Positions 1 through 9,164 are shown, counted from the first letter of the stretch. The stretch is 33,679 nucleotides of DNA from Bacteroidota bacterium (GCA_016183805.1 JACPDX010000006.1:1-33679); one strand, 5' to 3'. Notes: generated by a model not told the origin, from the sequence alone. Numbers and translations are program-made.

Positions 1-1216
1 CCAAATGTAACTTAGCCACTTTTTCGTCTAAATGTTTTGGCAACATGTACACTTCATTTTTGTAAGCAGCACTGTTTGTCCACAATTCAATTTGAGCCAA
101 TGTTTGGTTAGTAAACGAGTTGCTCATTACAAACGATGGATGACCGGTAGCACAACCTAAGTTAACCAATCTTCCTTCAGCTAAAATAATAACATCGTTA
201 CCTTTTATATTGTAAATATCAACTTGTGGTTTAACAGTATCTTTGGTGTGACCATAGTTTTTATTTAACCAAGCCATGTCAATTTCATTGTCGAAGTGAC
301 CAATGTTACAAACAATAGTTTTGTCTTTCATGGCTTCAAAATGATGTCCTTGAACAATGTCTTTGTTACCTGTAGTAGTTACAATAATATCAGCAGTAGC
401 AATAGCATTTTCTAATGTTTTAACAGCAAATCCGTCCATTGCAGCTTGTAAAGCACAAATGGGGTCAATTTCTGTAACCACCACTCTTGCTCCGGCTCCT
501 TTTAACGAAGCAGCCGAACCTTTACCAACATCACCATAACCACAAACCACAGCCACTTTACCTGCCATCATAATATCTGTAGCTCTCCTGATAGAGTCAA
601 CCAACGATTCTTTACAACCGTATTTGTTATCGAATTTCGATTTAGTTACCGAATCATTTACATTAATTGCAGGCATCACTAAAGTTCCGTTTAAAACTCT
701 TTCGTAAAGTCTGTGAACACCGGTAGTTGTTTCTTCCGATAAACCCTTAATGTCTTTAGTTAATTCAGGATAACGGTCAAATACCATGTTGGTTAAATCG
801 CCACCATCATCTAAAATCATGTTTAATGCTTTACCACCTTTAAATGCAAACAAAGTTTGTTCGATACACCAGTCAAATTCTTCCTCATTTAAACCTTTCC
901 AGGCATATACAGGAATTCCTGCAGCAGCAATTGCAGCAGCAGCCTGATCTTGTGTCGAGAAAATGTTACAAGATGACCATGATACCTCAGCACCTAATTC
1001 AATTAATGTTTCAATTAAAACAGCAGTTTGAATAGTCATGTGTAAACAACCGGCAATTCTGGCACCTGCAAGAGGTTTCGATTTACCAAATTCTTCTCTT
1101 AAACTCATTAACCCCGGCATTTCTGCTTCGGCTAATCTTATTTCTTTACGTCCCCATTCAGCAAGGGTGATGTCTTTTACTTTGTAAGGTAATTTTTCTA
1201 CCATTGTGTTACTCAT
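1..1216 (-). CDS. ahcY: S-adenosylhomocysteinase (adenosylhomocysteinase), C-terminus beyond window edge
   Basis: This enzyme hydrolyses S-adenosylhomocysteine to adenosine and homocysteine in the cytosolic methyl cycle, using bound NAD. Read on the minus strand, the protein starts [20 protein letters not shown] and is open for 405 codons to the window edge. The last visible residues ([17 protein letters not shown]) match the conserved tail of the family, so only the last few dozen residues are missing. The start was placed at the ATG complementary to 1214-1216. A second in-frame Met lies four residues on. A -7-like box lies just upstream. The gene is divergent from the phosphopantetheinyl transferase gene. 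The identification is firm on sequence recall. Short plus-strand open frames inside it are antisense shadows. Confidence 0.95.
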   Translation of the reverse strand, partial: MSNTMVEKLPYKVKDITLAEWGRKEIRLAEAEMPGLMSLREEFGKSKPLAGARIAGCLHMTIQTAVLIETLIELGAEVSWSSCNIFSTQDQAAAAIAAAGIPVYAWKGLNEEEFDWCIEQTLFAFKGGKALNMILDDGGDLTNMVFDRYPELTKDIKGLSEETTTGVHRLYERVLNGTLVMPAINVNDSVTKSKFDNKYGCKESLVDSIRRATDIMMAGKVAVVCGYGDVGKGSAASLKGAGARVVVTEIDPICALQAAMDGFAVKTLENAIATADIIVTTTGNKDIVQGHHFEAMKDKTIVCNIGHFDNEIDMAWLNKNYGHTKDTVKPQVDIYNIKGNDVIILAEGRLVNLGCATGHPSFVMSNSFTNQTLAQIELWTNSAAYKNEVYMLPKHLDEKVAKLHL

Positions 1217-1231
1217 TGTATTTAGTTTTTA

Positions 1232-1239
1232 TAAATTTG
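1232..1239 (+). promoter_or_regulatory. Candidate -7 box for the phosphopantetheinyl transferase gene
   Basis: The plus strand reads TAAATTTG, a match to TAnnTTTG, about 40 bases before the chosen ATG at 1279. It lies close to the divergent ahcY promoter box. No well-spaced -33 TTG is visible. Confidence 0.3.
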
Positions 1240-1244
1240 GAATC

Positions 1245-1252
1245 CAAAGTTA
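1245..1252 (-). promoter_or_regulatory. Candidate -7 box (TAnnTTTG) for ahcY
   Basis: On the minus strand the bases read TAACTTTG, matching the Bacteroidetes -7 consensus TAnnTTTG. The start codon lies about 28 bases downstream. I see no clear -33 TTG at the expected distance, so this is tentative. Confidence 0.35.
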
Positions 1253-1278
1253 ACCAATTACTTTATAACATTTGTAAA

Positions 1279-1887
1279 ATGCCTATACTTAACAAAAAAA
1301 ACATTAACAATTCATTATCCATAGGCATTTGGCACATTGTTGAGAGTAAAGAAAATTTGCTTGAAACGTATATTGATAGAGGATTTGATGTAAATAAAGT
1401 TATTGATACCAAAAGTGAACTACGATTAAAACAATGGTTGGCAATACGATTGCTTTTGCACGAATTTTATCAAGAGGCAAAAATTAGTTACAACGGATTT
1501 GGGAAACCTTTTTTATCGAATAAGGTGGAAATATCTATTTCTCACGCAGGTGATTTTGCGGTAATTGCATTAAATACTTCAAAAAAATGCGGAATTGATA
1601 TAGAAAAAATTTCTTCAAAAGTAGAGCGAATCAAATACAAATTTTTAAATGTACAGGAATTAGAAATTGCCAAAACATTAGAAGAACTTACGCTGTTTTG
1701 GTGTGCCAAAGAGGCTTTGTATAAATTGTATGGCGACAAAGAATTGATTTTTAACGAACAGCTTTTTGTAAGTTACAAAAACGAACCAAAAACGATAAAG
1801 GGACGTATTAAAACAAGTGCAACTGATGAGCAACACGAACTGATTGCTGAAAAAATTGACGACTACCTTCTTGTATATACCATCTAA
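1279..1887 (+). CDS. 4'-phosphopantetheinyl transferase superfamily protein (Sfp type)
   Basis: Enzymes of this family move the 4'-phosphopantetheine arm from coenzyme A onto a serine of acyl or peptidyl carrier proteins. The 202-residue protein shows the family motifs in order: GKPFL near residue 75, SISHAGD around residues 86-92, the Mg-binding GIDIE at 105-109, and FWCAKEALYK around 142-151. The frame is open further upstream to 1204, but that start would overlap the divergent ahcY start. The ATG at 1279 begins MPILNKK, gives the usual length and follows the promoter region, so it was chosen. The GGGP synthase gene follows after 19 bases, so the two are probably cotranscribed. The carrier-protein substrate cannot be told from sequence. 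Confidence 0.88.
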   Translation: MPILNKKNINNSLSIGIWHIVESKENLLETYIDRGFDVNKVIDTKSELRLKQWLAIRLLLHEFYQEAKISYNGFGKPFLSNKVEISISHAGDFAVIALNTSKKCGIDIEKISSKVERIKYKFLNVQELEIAKTLEELTLFWCAKEALYKLYGDKELIFNEQLFVSYKNEPKTIKGRIKTSATDEQHELIAEKIDDYLLVYTI

Positions 1888-1906
1888 TCGTTAATATTGC
1901 AACTGA

Positions 1907-2674
1907 ATGATGACGAATAAAATATACGATACTTTAAAGGCTAAAAGTGCTGAAAACAAAAAAATGTTCTCGGTATTGATTGACCCTGATAAACAAAATT
2001 TTGCCGACTTGCACAAAACGGTTACCAAATGCAACGAAGCCAAAATCGATTTTTTTTTAGTGGGAGGAAGTATCATTACCAAAGGCGATATTAATACCAC
2101 CGTTCGTTTTATTAAAGAAAATTCAACCATCCCAGTAGTGTTGTTCCCTGGAAATCATCAACACGTAAGCCAACATGCCGATGGTATTTTGTTTTTGTCA
2201 TTAATTTCGGGAAGAAATCCTAATTTTTTAATTGGAAATCATGTGTTGGCAGCACCCATCATACAAAAAACTGATTTAGAAGTACTTTCAACAGGTTATC
2301 TATTAGTCGATTGTGGTACAACAACCACAGCCATTTACATGAGCGAAACAGCTCCATTACCATATCATAAACCAGATATTGCCGCTGCAACAGCATTGGC
2401 AGGAGAATATTTAGGATTAAAAATGATTTATATTGATGGTGGGAGTGGAGCTCAAAAAAATATTTCTGCAGAAATGATTAAACAAGTAAAGTCGGTGTTG
2501 AGCATTCCGTTAATCATTGGTGGAGGAATAAAATCAGCTATGCAAGCTCAAGAAATATATCAGGCAGGTGCCGACATCATCATTATTGGTAATGGAGCTG
2601 AGGAAAACCGTAATTTAATTCAGGAAATTGCTGGTGCAAAAGATTCTTTTAATTTGTTGACGGTAAAAAATTAA
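1907..2674 (+). CDS. Geranylgeranylglyceryl phosphate synthase family protein (group II, PcrB-like)
   Basis: This family joins a long isoprenyl diphosphate to the 3-hydroxyl of sn-glycerol-1-phosphate, forming an ether bond; group II members are found in Bacteroidetes as well as archaea. The 255-residue TIM-barrel protein shows FSVLIDPDKQN near the N-terminus, FFLVGGSIITKG, VLFPGNHQHVSQHADGILF, MIYIDGGSGA, a phosphate-binding LIIGGGIKS and GADIIIIGNGAEE. Two adjacent ATG codons (1907 and 1910) are possible starts. The gene follows the phosphopantetheinyl transferase by 19 bases in the same direction. The physiological product in Bacteroidetes is not settled, so the substrate is inferred from the family. 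Confidence 0.9.
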   Translation: MMTNKIYDTLKAKSAENKKMFSVLIDPDKQNFADLHKTVTKCNEAKIDFFLVGGSIITKGDINTTVRFIKENSTIPVVLFPGNHQHVSQHADGILFLSLISGRNPNFLIGNHVLAAPIIQKTDLEVLSTGYLLVDCGTTTTAIYMSETAPLPYHKPDIAAATALAGEYLGLKMIYIDGGSGAQKNISAEMIKQVKSVLSIPLIIGGGIKSAMQAQEIYQAGADIIIIGNGAEENRNLIQEIAGAKDSFNLLTVKN

Positions 2675-2684
2675 TAATTTCAAT

Positions 2685-2722
2685 ACTTCTCGATAAACCT
2701 CCTTTGTGGCAGTCGAAGTGAC
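2685..2722. repeat. Possible dispersed inverted-repeat element between genes
   Basis: Arms ACTTCTCGA (2685-2693) and TCGAAGT (2713-2719) are near-complementary around a short spacer. They resemble fragments of small intergenic repeats rich in CACTTCGACTG that I recall from Bacteroidetes genomes. Only one copy is visible here, so repetition cannot be shown. It could also be a weak terminator, since T7 follows at 2724-2730. Confidence 0.3.
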
Positions 2723-2847
2723 AGTTTTTTTATAAGCGTATAACGGGTAAATTCCTCTTCGGAAACCAAAACCGTTTGTAGGGAAATTCACATTAGTTTT
2801 TAAGGTTAACCAGGAATAATTTTATGTTAGATTTAACTTCATTTAAC

Positions 2848-4125
2848 ATGAGTAAAATATTAGTAATAGAAGATGAAAAAAACATTAGAGACACTATTGC
2901 TGATATTTTGGTTTTAAGTGGCTACGAAGTTGAATGTGTTGCTAATGGTAAACACGGTTTAAATAAAGCCATCCAAATAAAACCTGATTTGGTGCTTTGC
3001 GATGTAATGATGCCTGAATGGGATGGATGGGAAACAGTAAAAGAATTCAGGTTAAATCCTGAATTGTATGCCACTCCTTTTGTTTTTTTAAGTGCATTGT
3101 CAACCATGCAAGATTTTCGGAAAGGAATGAATCTTGGAGCCGACGATTACCTTGCTAAACCATTTGATATTAATGAATTACTAAATATTATTTCTAGCCA
3201 ATTGAATAAAGTGGTGCTAAGAAAAAAACTAAACCATATTGATAGTAATAAAAACACGCAAAATGCCCTTAACGACTTTAAAATAAAAATAAAAGAAAAA
3301 ACCAAAGATTTTTTCGACAGCTTGGAACGGGCAAAAATGGTTCAAAAAGTAATTCTTCCAAGTCATTCGGAAATGAATGAACTGTTTCCCGAACATTTTA
3401 TTTTTTATTTACCCAAAGACACCATTTCGGGTGATTTTTATTGGGCTAGAAATTTTAATGGAATTAAATTAATTGCAGTAGCCGATTGTACCGGACATGG
3501 TATTCCGGCTGCATTAATATCAATGATTTGCTACAACATGTTAAACATTACCGTCGATCAATATGGTTTTAGAAGTCCTGCCGACATTTTAACCAAAGTC
3601 AATGAATTGCTCGTTGAATTTATGTCGGCTCACCATAAAAATTACATTGGCGATGGAATGGATATTTCGTTATGTGCTATACTCCCCTCTCGAGAGGGGT
3701 CAGGGGGTGTGTTACAATATGCAGCTGCAAAACGCCCGATATATATCAATACGGAACAATTTAAACAAATTAGTATTAATGAAAAAAACCTCAGACTTCA
3801 TGAAAATTTGAATGGACAAATACTATATGAGATTAAAGGAAGTAATTCTTCGATTGGTGGTATTGATTCAAATTTTGAAATTCAAGAGCAGGTTTTTGAA
3901 TTTCAAAATGGCGATACCATTTATTTAACTTCTGATGGTTATGCCGATCAGTTTGGAGGAAATAATGATAAAAAATATAGAACCAAAAATTTGAAGAACT
4001 TACTTTTATCCATCCAAAATATGGAAATAAAAAATCAAGGACAAATCATGATAAACGAATTTGAAAACTGGAGAGGAGAAACAAAACAAACCGATGATGT
4101 AACAGTTCTTGGTGTTAAATTATAA
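2848..4125 (+). CDS. Response regulator with SpoIIE-type PP2C serine/threonine phosphatase output domain
   Basis: A phosphorylation-controlled protein phosphatase. Residues 1-120 form a receiver: acidic pair E8/D9, phosphoacceptor D52 in LCDVMMP, S82 and K104 in LAKPF. A charged, helical linker (about 125-175) leads to a SpoIIE/PP2C domain with SGDFYW, ADCTGHGIPAALISM and a C-terminal QTDDVTVLGVKL, which carry the metal-binding aspartates. SpoIIE phosphatases usually act on anti-sigma-factor antagonists, but no such gene is seen nearby. The start chosen gives the standard MSKILVIEDE receiver opening. An in-frame ATG at 2824 with AGGA upstream is an alternative and adds eight residues. A G/C-rich palindrome lies inside the phosphatase domain (see repeat at 3682-3713). 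A second receiver gene follows after 47 bases, probably in the same operon. Confidence 0.88.
   Translation: MSKILVIEDEKNIRDTIADILVLSGYEVECVANGKHGLNKAIQIKPDLVLCDVMMPEWDGWETVKEFRLNPELYATPFVFLSALSTMQDFRKGMNLGADDYLAKPFDINELLNIISSQLNKVVLRKKLNHIDSNKNTQNALNDFKIKIKEKTKDFFDSLERAKMVQKVILPSHSEMNELFPEHFIFYLPKDTISGDFYWARNFNGIKLIAVADCTGHGIPAALISMICYNMLNITVDQYGFRSPADILTKVNELLVEFMSAHHKNYIGDGMDISLCAILPSREGSGGVLQYAAAKRPIYINTEQFKQISINEKNLRLHENLNGQILYEIKGSNSSIGGIDSNFEIQEQVFEFQNGDTIYLTSDGYADQFGGNNDKKYRTKNLKNLLLSIQNMEIKNQGQIMINEFENWRGETKQTDDVTVLGVKL
3682..3713. repeat. Palindromic repeat-like element inside the SpoIIE domain coding sequence
   Basis: A perfect 16-base palindrome, CCCCTCTCGAGAGGGG, at 3684-3699 is followed by TCAGGGGGTGTG. 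It is strikingly G/C-rich in an AT-rich gene. It reads in frame as LPSREGSGGV, in the loop between LCAI and LQYAAAKRP, where relatives (from memory) carry a shorter turn. The pattern resembles short dispersed elements seen in other Bacteroidetes genomes. Only one copy is present in this window. Confidence 0.5.
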
Positions 4126-4172
4126 AAAACTACTAAAAAGTAATCAACTATTGTCAACTAATAATTTAACTT

Positions 4173-5119
4173 ATGAATAACGAAACTACACTTCAAAAAG
4201 ATAAAGTGCTTGTTGTTGAAGACGATAAAGCCATAAGAGAATCGTTGCAAGATATTTTAGAATTAAAAGGGTATGAAGTGTTTACTTCAGTTAATGGAAG
4301 AAAAGGTCTCGTTGCTGTTATTAAAGAAAAACCCGACTTGGTAATATGCGATATTAACATGCCGTTAATGAATGGCTTTGAGTTATTACAAAGTTTAAAC
4401 GAGTGTATGGAAAAAGAAATTGTTCCTCCATTTTTGTTTTTAACCGCCCGGGCAACCAACTCAGATATCAGAAAAGGGATGGAATTAGGTGCCGATGATT
4501 ACATTACCAAACCATTTAATCCATTAGAATTATTGGAAATAGTAAAATCGAAAATAAGCAAACGTAAAAAAATTATTTCGTATGCAGCCTTTGGTGAAAA
4601 GAACAGGATTTCGAGCGAATTGCACGATGGTATACAACAACTATTAGTGGCCTCACAAATGGGTTTTAAAACAATTAAAGAAGAAGTAACAAAACAAGTG
4701 GATTACGACACCCAAAATATATTTGAAAGGTCGCTCGATTTTTTAATAGAAGCATCTAACGAGGTACGAAATATTTCCCATGAAATTGTAGAGAAAAAAG
4801 AGATTGACTTAAAAGCTAAAATTGAATTGTTATTTAAACATTTAAAAGATACCGGAGAAATTGATACCTATTTTATTTATAATGTGAACAAAGAATTAGA
4901 TAATTTTAAAAAAATGCAAAAAGCTTAGTTGTAAATATTGAAAACTCTCATAATGGCGGTAAAATTCAAATTAAAGATGATGGGGTTGGGTTTGACATTG
5001 AAAAGGTTAAACAAGGAAATGGAATAGAAAACATGAAGAAAAGAGCTGAAAAAATAGGAGCAAATTTTGATTTAGAAAGCAAATTAAAAAAAGGTACTAT
5101 AATTACTATAGATTGGTAA
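4173..5119 (+). pseudogene. Receiver domain + HisKA_3-type histidine kinase, frameshifted in the N box
   Basis: The intact first part (4173-4928, 251 residues) has a receiver with D60 in VICDINMP and K113 in ITKPF, then a HisKA_3 dimerisation helix with the phosphorylatable H151 in SSELHDGIQQLL. It stops at TAG 4926-4928. In the next frame, 4915-5119 continues without a gap as NAKSLVVNIENSHNGG, then the ATP-binding G1 box DDGVGFD, the G2 region GNGIENMKKRAEKIG and a final GTIITIDW. Joining the two frames across the A7 run at 4908-4914 restores a typical N box (NKELDNFKKNAKSL). One missing A therefore explains the break. It may be a real mutation, a slippery reversible tract, or a sequencing error. 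It probably phosphorylates the preceding receiver-phosphatase, inferred from adjacency. Confidence 0.85.
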
Positions 5120-5159
5120 ATATTTGCAGGCAAAAACTTTCTGTTTTTCATAAATTATT

Positions 5160-5195
5160 AGCCCGACACATATTAAATGTGTCGGGCTTTTTTTA
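5160..5195 (+). terminator. Rho-independent terminator after the signalling operon
   Basis: A perfect 12-bp stem, AGCCCGACACAT (5160-5171) with ATGTGTCGGGCT (5177-5188), has a 5-base loop and is followed directly by a run of T. It lies 41 bases after the kinase stop and ahead of the next gene. Confidence 0.9.
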
Positions 5196-5221
5196 TACCT
5201 TTAGCTGCTAAATTTGAACTG

Positions 5222-6625
5222 ATGAGCTACAATAAAATAAACGAGAAACATCTTCAACAACTTAAAGAAATTGTAGGAGAACAATATGTTTTTATCGACC
5301 ATGAAAACCTTGAAAAATACGGTCAGGATGAAACAGAAAATTTGATTTATTACCCTGAAGTTGTGGTTAAACCAAGAACTCCGGAAGAAATTTCACAGTT
5401 GTTAAAATTCTGTAATCAGGAAAATATTCCCATCACCCCGCGAGGAGCAGGTACAGGTTTGAGTGGCGGAGCACTACCAATTAATAAAGGAATTTTGCTT
5501 TCGATGGAACGATTTAATTTAATTTTAGAAATTGATGAACGGAATCTTCAGGCAACGGTCGAGCCTGGAGTAATTAATGAAGTGTTCCAAAATGCAGTTA
5601 AGGAAAAAGGATTGTTTTACCCGCCCGATCCGGCAAGTAAAGGCAGTTGTTATATTGGTGGAAATTTAGCCGAAAATTCAGGCGGCCCAAAAGCTGTAAA
5701 ATATGGTGTTACCAAAGATTACGTATTGAATTTGGAAGTAGTTTTGCCTAATGGAGAGATTGTTTGGACTGGTGCGAACACTTTAAAAAACTCAACAGGC
5801 TACAATTTAACTCAATTAATGGTAGGCAGCGAGGGTACACTTGGTATTATTACAAAAGCGGTATTTAAACTGTTACCCTTCCCAAAATATAATTTATTAA
5901 TGTTGGTACCTTTTTTAAATATGGAACAAGCATGCGATGCCGTTTCTGAAATATTTAGAGCAGGAGTAATTCCTTCAGGAATGGAATTTATGGAAAGAGA
6001 TGCTATTTTATTGGGAGCAAAATATGTTGGAGACTATGCTTTTACTATTCCGGATAATGTTCAAGCACATTTATTAATTGAGGTGGATGGTAACAATTTA
6101 GAAGTTTTGTATAGCGATTGTGAGCTGATTACGGAGCTACTCCAGAAATATGATTGTGATGAAATTTTCTTTGCTGAAGATAGTACTCAAAAAGAACGGC
6201 TATGGAAAATTAGAAGGGTAGTGGGGGAAGCGGTTAAATCTAAATCTATATACAAAGAAGAAGACACTGTTGTGCCAAGAGCGGAATTAACTACCTTATT
6301 AAAAGGAGTAAAAGAAATTGGAAAAAAATATGGATTTTCATCTATTTGTTATGGTCATGCAGGTGATGGTAATTTGCATGTAAACATTCTAAAAGAAAAA
6401 ATGAGCGACGAAGATTGGAAGATGCAACTACCAATAGCAATAAGAGAAATTTTCACCCTTTGTGTTCAGCTTAAAGGTACCTTATCGGGCGAACACGGTA
6501 TAGGTTTGGTTCAAAAAGACTACATGGATATTGCTTTTACTCCGGGTTTAATAGAAATGCAAAAAAACATAAAACTCCTTTTTGACAAAAACAACATTTT
6601 AAATCCTAATAAAATTTTTAAATAG
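5222..6625 (+). CDS. FAD-binding oxidase, GlcD/D-lactate dehydrogenase family
   Basis: A flavoprotein of the VAO/PCMH type that oxidises 2-hydroxy acids such as glycolate or D-lactate. In its 467 residues the N-terminal FAD domain shows VVVKPRTPEEI, TPRGAGTGLSGGALP and VKYGVTKDYVLNLEVVLPNG, with GSEGTLGIITKAV closing it. The C-terminal substrate domain shows CYGHAGDGNLHVNIL (metal/substrate histidines) and GTLSGEHGIGLVQK, typical of GlcD. The frame is open back to an ATG at 5177, but that lies in the terminator stem, so the ATG at 5222 (MSYNKINEK) was chosen. No GlcE/GlcF or iron-sulfur partner is adjacent. The exact substrate is not determined. Confidence 0.9.
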   Translation: MSYNKINEKHLQQLKEIVGEQYVFIDHENLEKYGQDETENLIYYPEVVVKPRTPEEISQLLKFCNQENIPITPRGAGTGLSGGALPINKGILLSMERFNLILEIDERNLQATVEPGVINEVFQNAVKEKGLFYPPDPASKGSCYIGGNLAENSGGPKAVKYGVTKDYVLNLEVVLPNGEIVWTGANTLKNSTGYNLTQLMVGSEGTLGIITKAVFKLLPFPKYNLLMLVPFLNMEQACDAVSEIFRAGVIPSGMEFMERDAILLGAKYVGDYAFTIPDNVQAHLLIEVDGNNLEVLYSDCELITELLQKYDCDEIFFAEDSTQKERLWKIRRVVGEAVKSKSIYKEEDTVVPRAELTTLLKGVKEIGKKYGFSSICYGHAGDGNLHVNILKEKMSDEDWKMQLPIAIREIFTLCVQLKGTLSGEHGIGLVQKDYMDIAFTPGLIEMQKNIKLLFDKNNILNPNKIFK

Positions 6626-6660
6626 AAAAACCCTGATGGGGAGCAGGGTTTTTCTTTTTC
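6626..6660 (+). terminator. Rho-independent terminator after the FAD oxidase gene
   Basis: AAAAACCCTG (6626-6635) pairs with CAGGGTTTTT (6644-6653) around an 8-base loop, with further T-rich sequence after it. It starts directly behind the stop codon. The rest of the gap to 6860 holds no gene or clear promoter that I can see. Confidence 0.85.
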
Positions 6661-6860
6661 TTAGGAGAGTGAAAAATTTTTAAGACCTATCTATATTAAC
6701 TTTAAAAAACTCCTAACACCAAGACGTTTATTCTTTAAAAAGGTTGCTTTTGCCATTAAAATTTTAGGATTCATCGAATAATGGAATACTATTGTTGTTT
6801 TTTAAACCTAAATAGCTAATTTTAGTTGCTAATTTAAAACTAAACTAAATTTTATAAAAC

Positions 6861-9050
6861 ATGAAAAAAAGTACTTTATTAATTTCATCATTGGTGTTGA
6901 GTACAGTATTGGTGTTCGGGCAATCTACTAGAAAAGCGGCTCCTATTACTAAATTAACTCAACTAAATGCAATAATAGATGAACAAACGAATCAGGATAT
7001 GATTCAAAATGCAAAAAAATCTCCTGATGGTCATATCAGATGTTTTACTACAGAAGTAAATCAAATGAAAAAAATGACAGACCCAAGTGTTAAAACTCCA
7101 GAAGAATTTGAAAACTGGATGTCTCAAATTATGAAGGCAAATCAAAACAATCCTTCTACACAAAAAGCGTCAAGAAATATACCTGTGGTTGTTCACGTTT
7201 TACACAACGGTGATGCTATTGGTTCTGGGGAAAATATTTCTAACGCTCAGGTTATTTCTCAAATTACTGTATTAAACCAGGATTTTTCTGCAACAAATTC
7301 TGATTTTGGAAATACTCCCGCCGTATTTACTAGTATAGCTACTAATATGGACATACAATTTTGTTTAGCTCAAACCGATCCAAATGGTCAGCCTACTACA
7401 GGTATTGATAGGGTTAATACAGGTGTTGCATCATACACTACTTCTACTATTGAGGCTGCAAAACCAGCTACTCAATGGGATCCAACCAAATATTTTAATA
7501 TCTGGGTTTGTAATTTAGGTGGTGGAATATTAGGTTATGCTCAGTTTCCTAACAGTGGTGCTGCTAATACTGATGGTGTGGTAATTGGTTATAACTATTT
7601 TGGCAATACAGGAGCTGTTTCCGCTCCTTATAACAAAGGTAGAACAGCCACTCACGAAATAGGTCACTGCTTAGGTTTATATCATATTTGGGGTGATGAC
7701 GGTACAGCATGTACAGGATCAGATCAAGTTTCAGATACCCCTAATCAAGCTGATGAAAATTATGGCTGTCCAAATTTTGCGACAAATATTTCCTGTAGTA
7801 ATGGTGGCGATATGGCGATGAACTACATGGATTATACAGATGATCAATGTATGTACATGTTTACGAATGGTCAAAAAGCAAGAGTGGATGCTGTATTGGC
7901 AAGTGCACCAAGAAGAGCTTCTCTTTTAACTTCTACGGTTTGTAACACAGCTGCTATAACTGCTAATTTTACAGCTTCCTCAACTGTTATTAACGAAACA
8001 CAATCTGTTACGTTTACTGATGCTTCTTCCAGCCCAGCAACACTAAATTCATGGTCGTGGACATTTACAGGTGGTACTCCTGCTTCGTCTAATGTGCAAA
8101 CACCACCTGCTATAACTTATAATACTGCTGGAACTTATACCGTTACTTTAACTGTTGGTGATAATGCTGCCGGTAATGATACTGAGACTAAAGTTGCATA
8201 TATTACTGTAAATGCTGCTGGTACTGTAACTTGTGATTCAACTGCTGCAGGTTGGGATTGGAATACGGAAGCTTTTGGCGGTGCTTATTGGACACAAGAT
8301 GCAGCTGCATGTAATTTACCGTTAGAAGGTTATATTATTGGAAACAACTGTTACGATGATAATGGTTGGGCTACAAAAGTTACTTCTCCTGTAGGTCTTA
8401 AAGAATTGGTTGAGGTTAGATATGTATTTGTTCAATCATCAGGAACAGGTGGTGCCAAATTAAAAATATGGAATGCTAATGGTGCTGGTGGTAAACCAAA
8501 TACAGTTCTTGCATCTGTTGCAATTACAACTGGTCAATTTTCAGCTAATTTAAATCAATTTATATCAGTTCCAATTACTCCTGCTATACCAATGAGTGCT
8601 ACTGCTGGTAGCTTCTTTATTGGTTATGACCATGATGTTACTCCACTAGACGGAGATACAATTGTAATGGGTGTAGCTGACGCAACAACTAATACTACGT
8701 GGGCAAATGAAGTAGGTGGTTGGTTAGATTTAACTGCTTATGGGGTTCTATACAAAGCTACCGCTGTGGCAATTATTTGTGATATTTCTACAGGTGTTCA
8801 GTCGCATATTGGTGATTTAAAATCAATTGTAGCATATCCTAATCCTACTACAGGTATTTTAGAAGTAATGCTACCTAAAAATAATGGTGTTGTTAAAGTT
8901 TATAATATGATAGGAGAAGAAGTAGCAAATTCTTCTACAAATTCAAACCTATTAAAAATAGATTTAAGCAATCAACCAAATGGAGTTTACTTTGTTAATG
9001 TAACCTCAAATGGTGAGGTAACCACTAAAAAAATTATCTTATCTAAGTAA
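6861..9050 (+). CDS. Secreted M43 (pappalysin/cytophagalysin-type) metalloprotease with PKD and T9SS sorting domains
   Basis: A 729-residue exported zinc endopeptidase. A signal peptide (MKKSTLLISSLVLSTVLVFG) starts it. The catalytic domain carries the extended zinc motif H265-E266-I-G-H269-C-L-G-L-Y-H275 and a downstream Met-turn region MNYMDY at 320-325, with cysteines typical of M43 enzymes. A PKD-like Ig domain follows (about 366-453: FTASSTVINETQSVTF to YITVNAAG), then an unassigned region (about 460-645) with paired cysteines. The C-terminus from about residue 655 (VAYPNPTTGILEV to TTKKIILSK) is a type A sorting domain, so export through the type IX secretion system is expected. It stands alone between two terminators. 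It is larger than the minimal M43 enzymes because of the added domains. Confidence 0.92.
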   Translation: MKKSTLLISSLVLSTVLVFGQSTRKAAPITKLTQLNAIIDEQTNQDMIQNAKKSPDGHIRCFTTEVNQMKKMTDPSVKTPEEFENWMSQIMKANQNNPSTQKASRNIPVVVHVLHNGDAIGSGENISNAQVISQITVLNQDFSATNSDFGNTPAVFTSIATNMDIQFCLAQTDPNGQPTTGIDRVNTGVASYTTSTIEAAKPATQWDPTKYFNIWVCNLGGGILGYAQFPNSGAANTDGVVIGYNYFGNTGAVSAPYNKGRTATHEIGHCLGLYHIWGDDGTACTGSDQVSDTPNQADENYGCPNFATNISCSNGGDMAMNYMDYTDDQCMYMFTNGQKARVDAVLASAPRRASLLTSTVCNTAAITANFTASSTVINETQSVTFTDASSSPATLNSWSWTFTGGTPASSNVQTPPAITYNTAGTYTVTLTVGDNAAGNDTETKVAYITVNAAGTVTCDSTAAGWDWNTEAFGGAYWTQDAAACNLPLEGYIIGNNCYDDNGWATKVTSPVGLKELVEVRYVFVQSSGTGGAKLKIWNANGAGGKPNTVLASVAITTGQFSANLNQFISVPITPAIPMSATAGSFFIGYDHDVTPLDGDTIVMGVADATTNTTWANEVGGWLDLTAYGVLYKATAVAIICDISTGVQSHIGDLKSIVAYPNPTTGILEVMLPKNNGVVKVYNMIGEEVANSSTNSNLLKIDLSNQPNGVYFVNVTSNGEVTTKKIILSK

Positions 9051-9077
9051 TATAGATTTATTTGGTAAAATACAAGA

Positions 9078-9108
9078 GAGTCCCGATTTAATCGGGACTC
9101 TTTTTTTC
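9078..9108 (+). terminator. Rho-independent terminator after the protease gene
   Basis: GAGTCCCGAT (9078-9087) pairs with ATCGGGACTC (9091-9100) and is followed by seven T. The loop is TTA. Confidence 0.92.
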
Positions 9109-9164
9109 TTAATAACTTGTGTTTGAACTAAGCAATTATTCTATCGATTTTTGCTTAATAATCT

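Noticed and set aside
357-1035. Small plus-strand reading frames inside ahcY
   Set aside because: They are antisense to a well-conserved coding region and resemble no protein.
1204-1278. Upstream start for the phosphopantetheinyl transferase
   Set aside because: It would overlap the ahcY start codon and both promoter boxes, and adds 25 residues not expected in the family.
5177-5221. Upstream start for the FAD oxidase at 5177
   Set aside because: The ATG is part of the terminator stem and T tract; the normal N-terminus starts at 5222.
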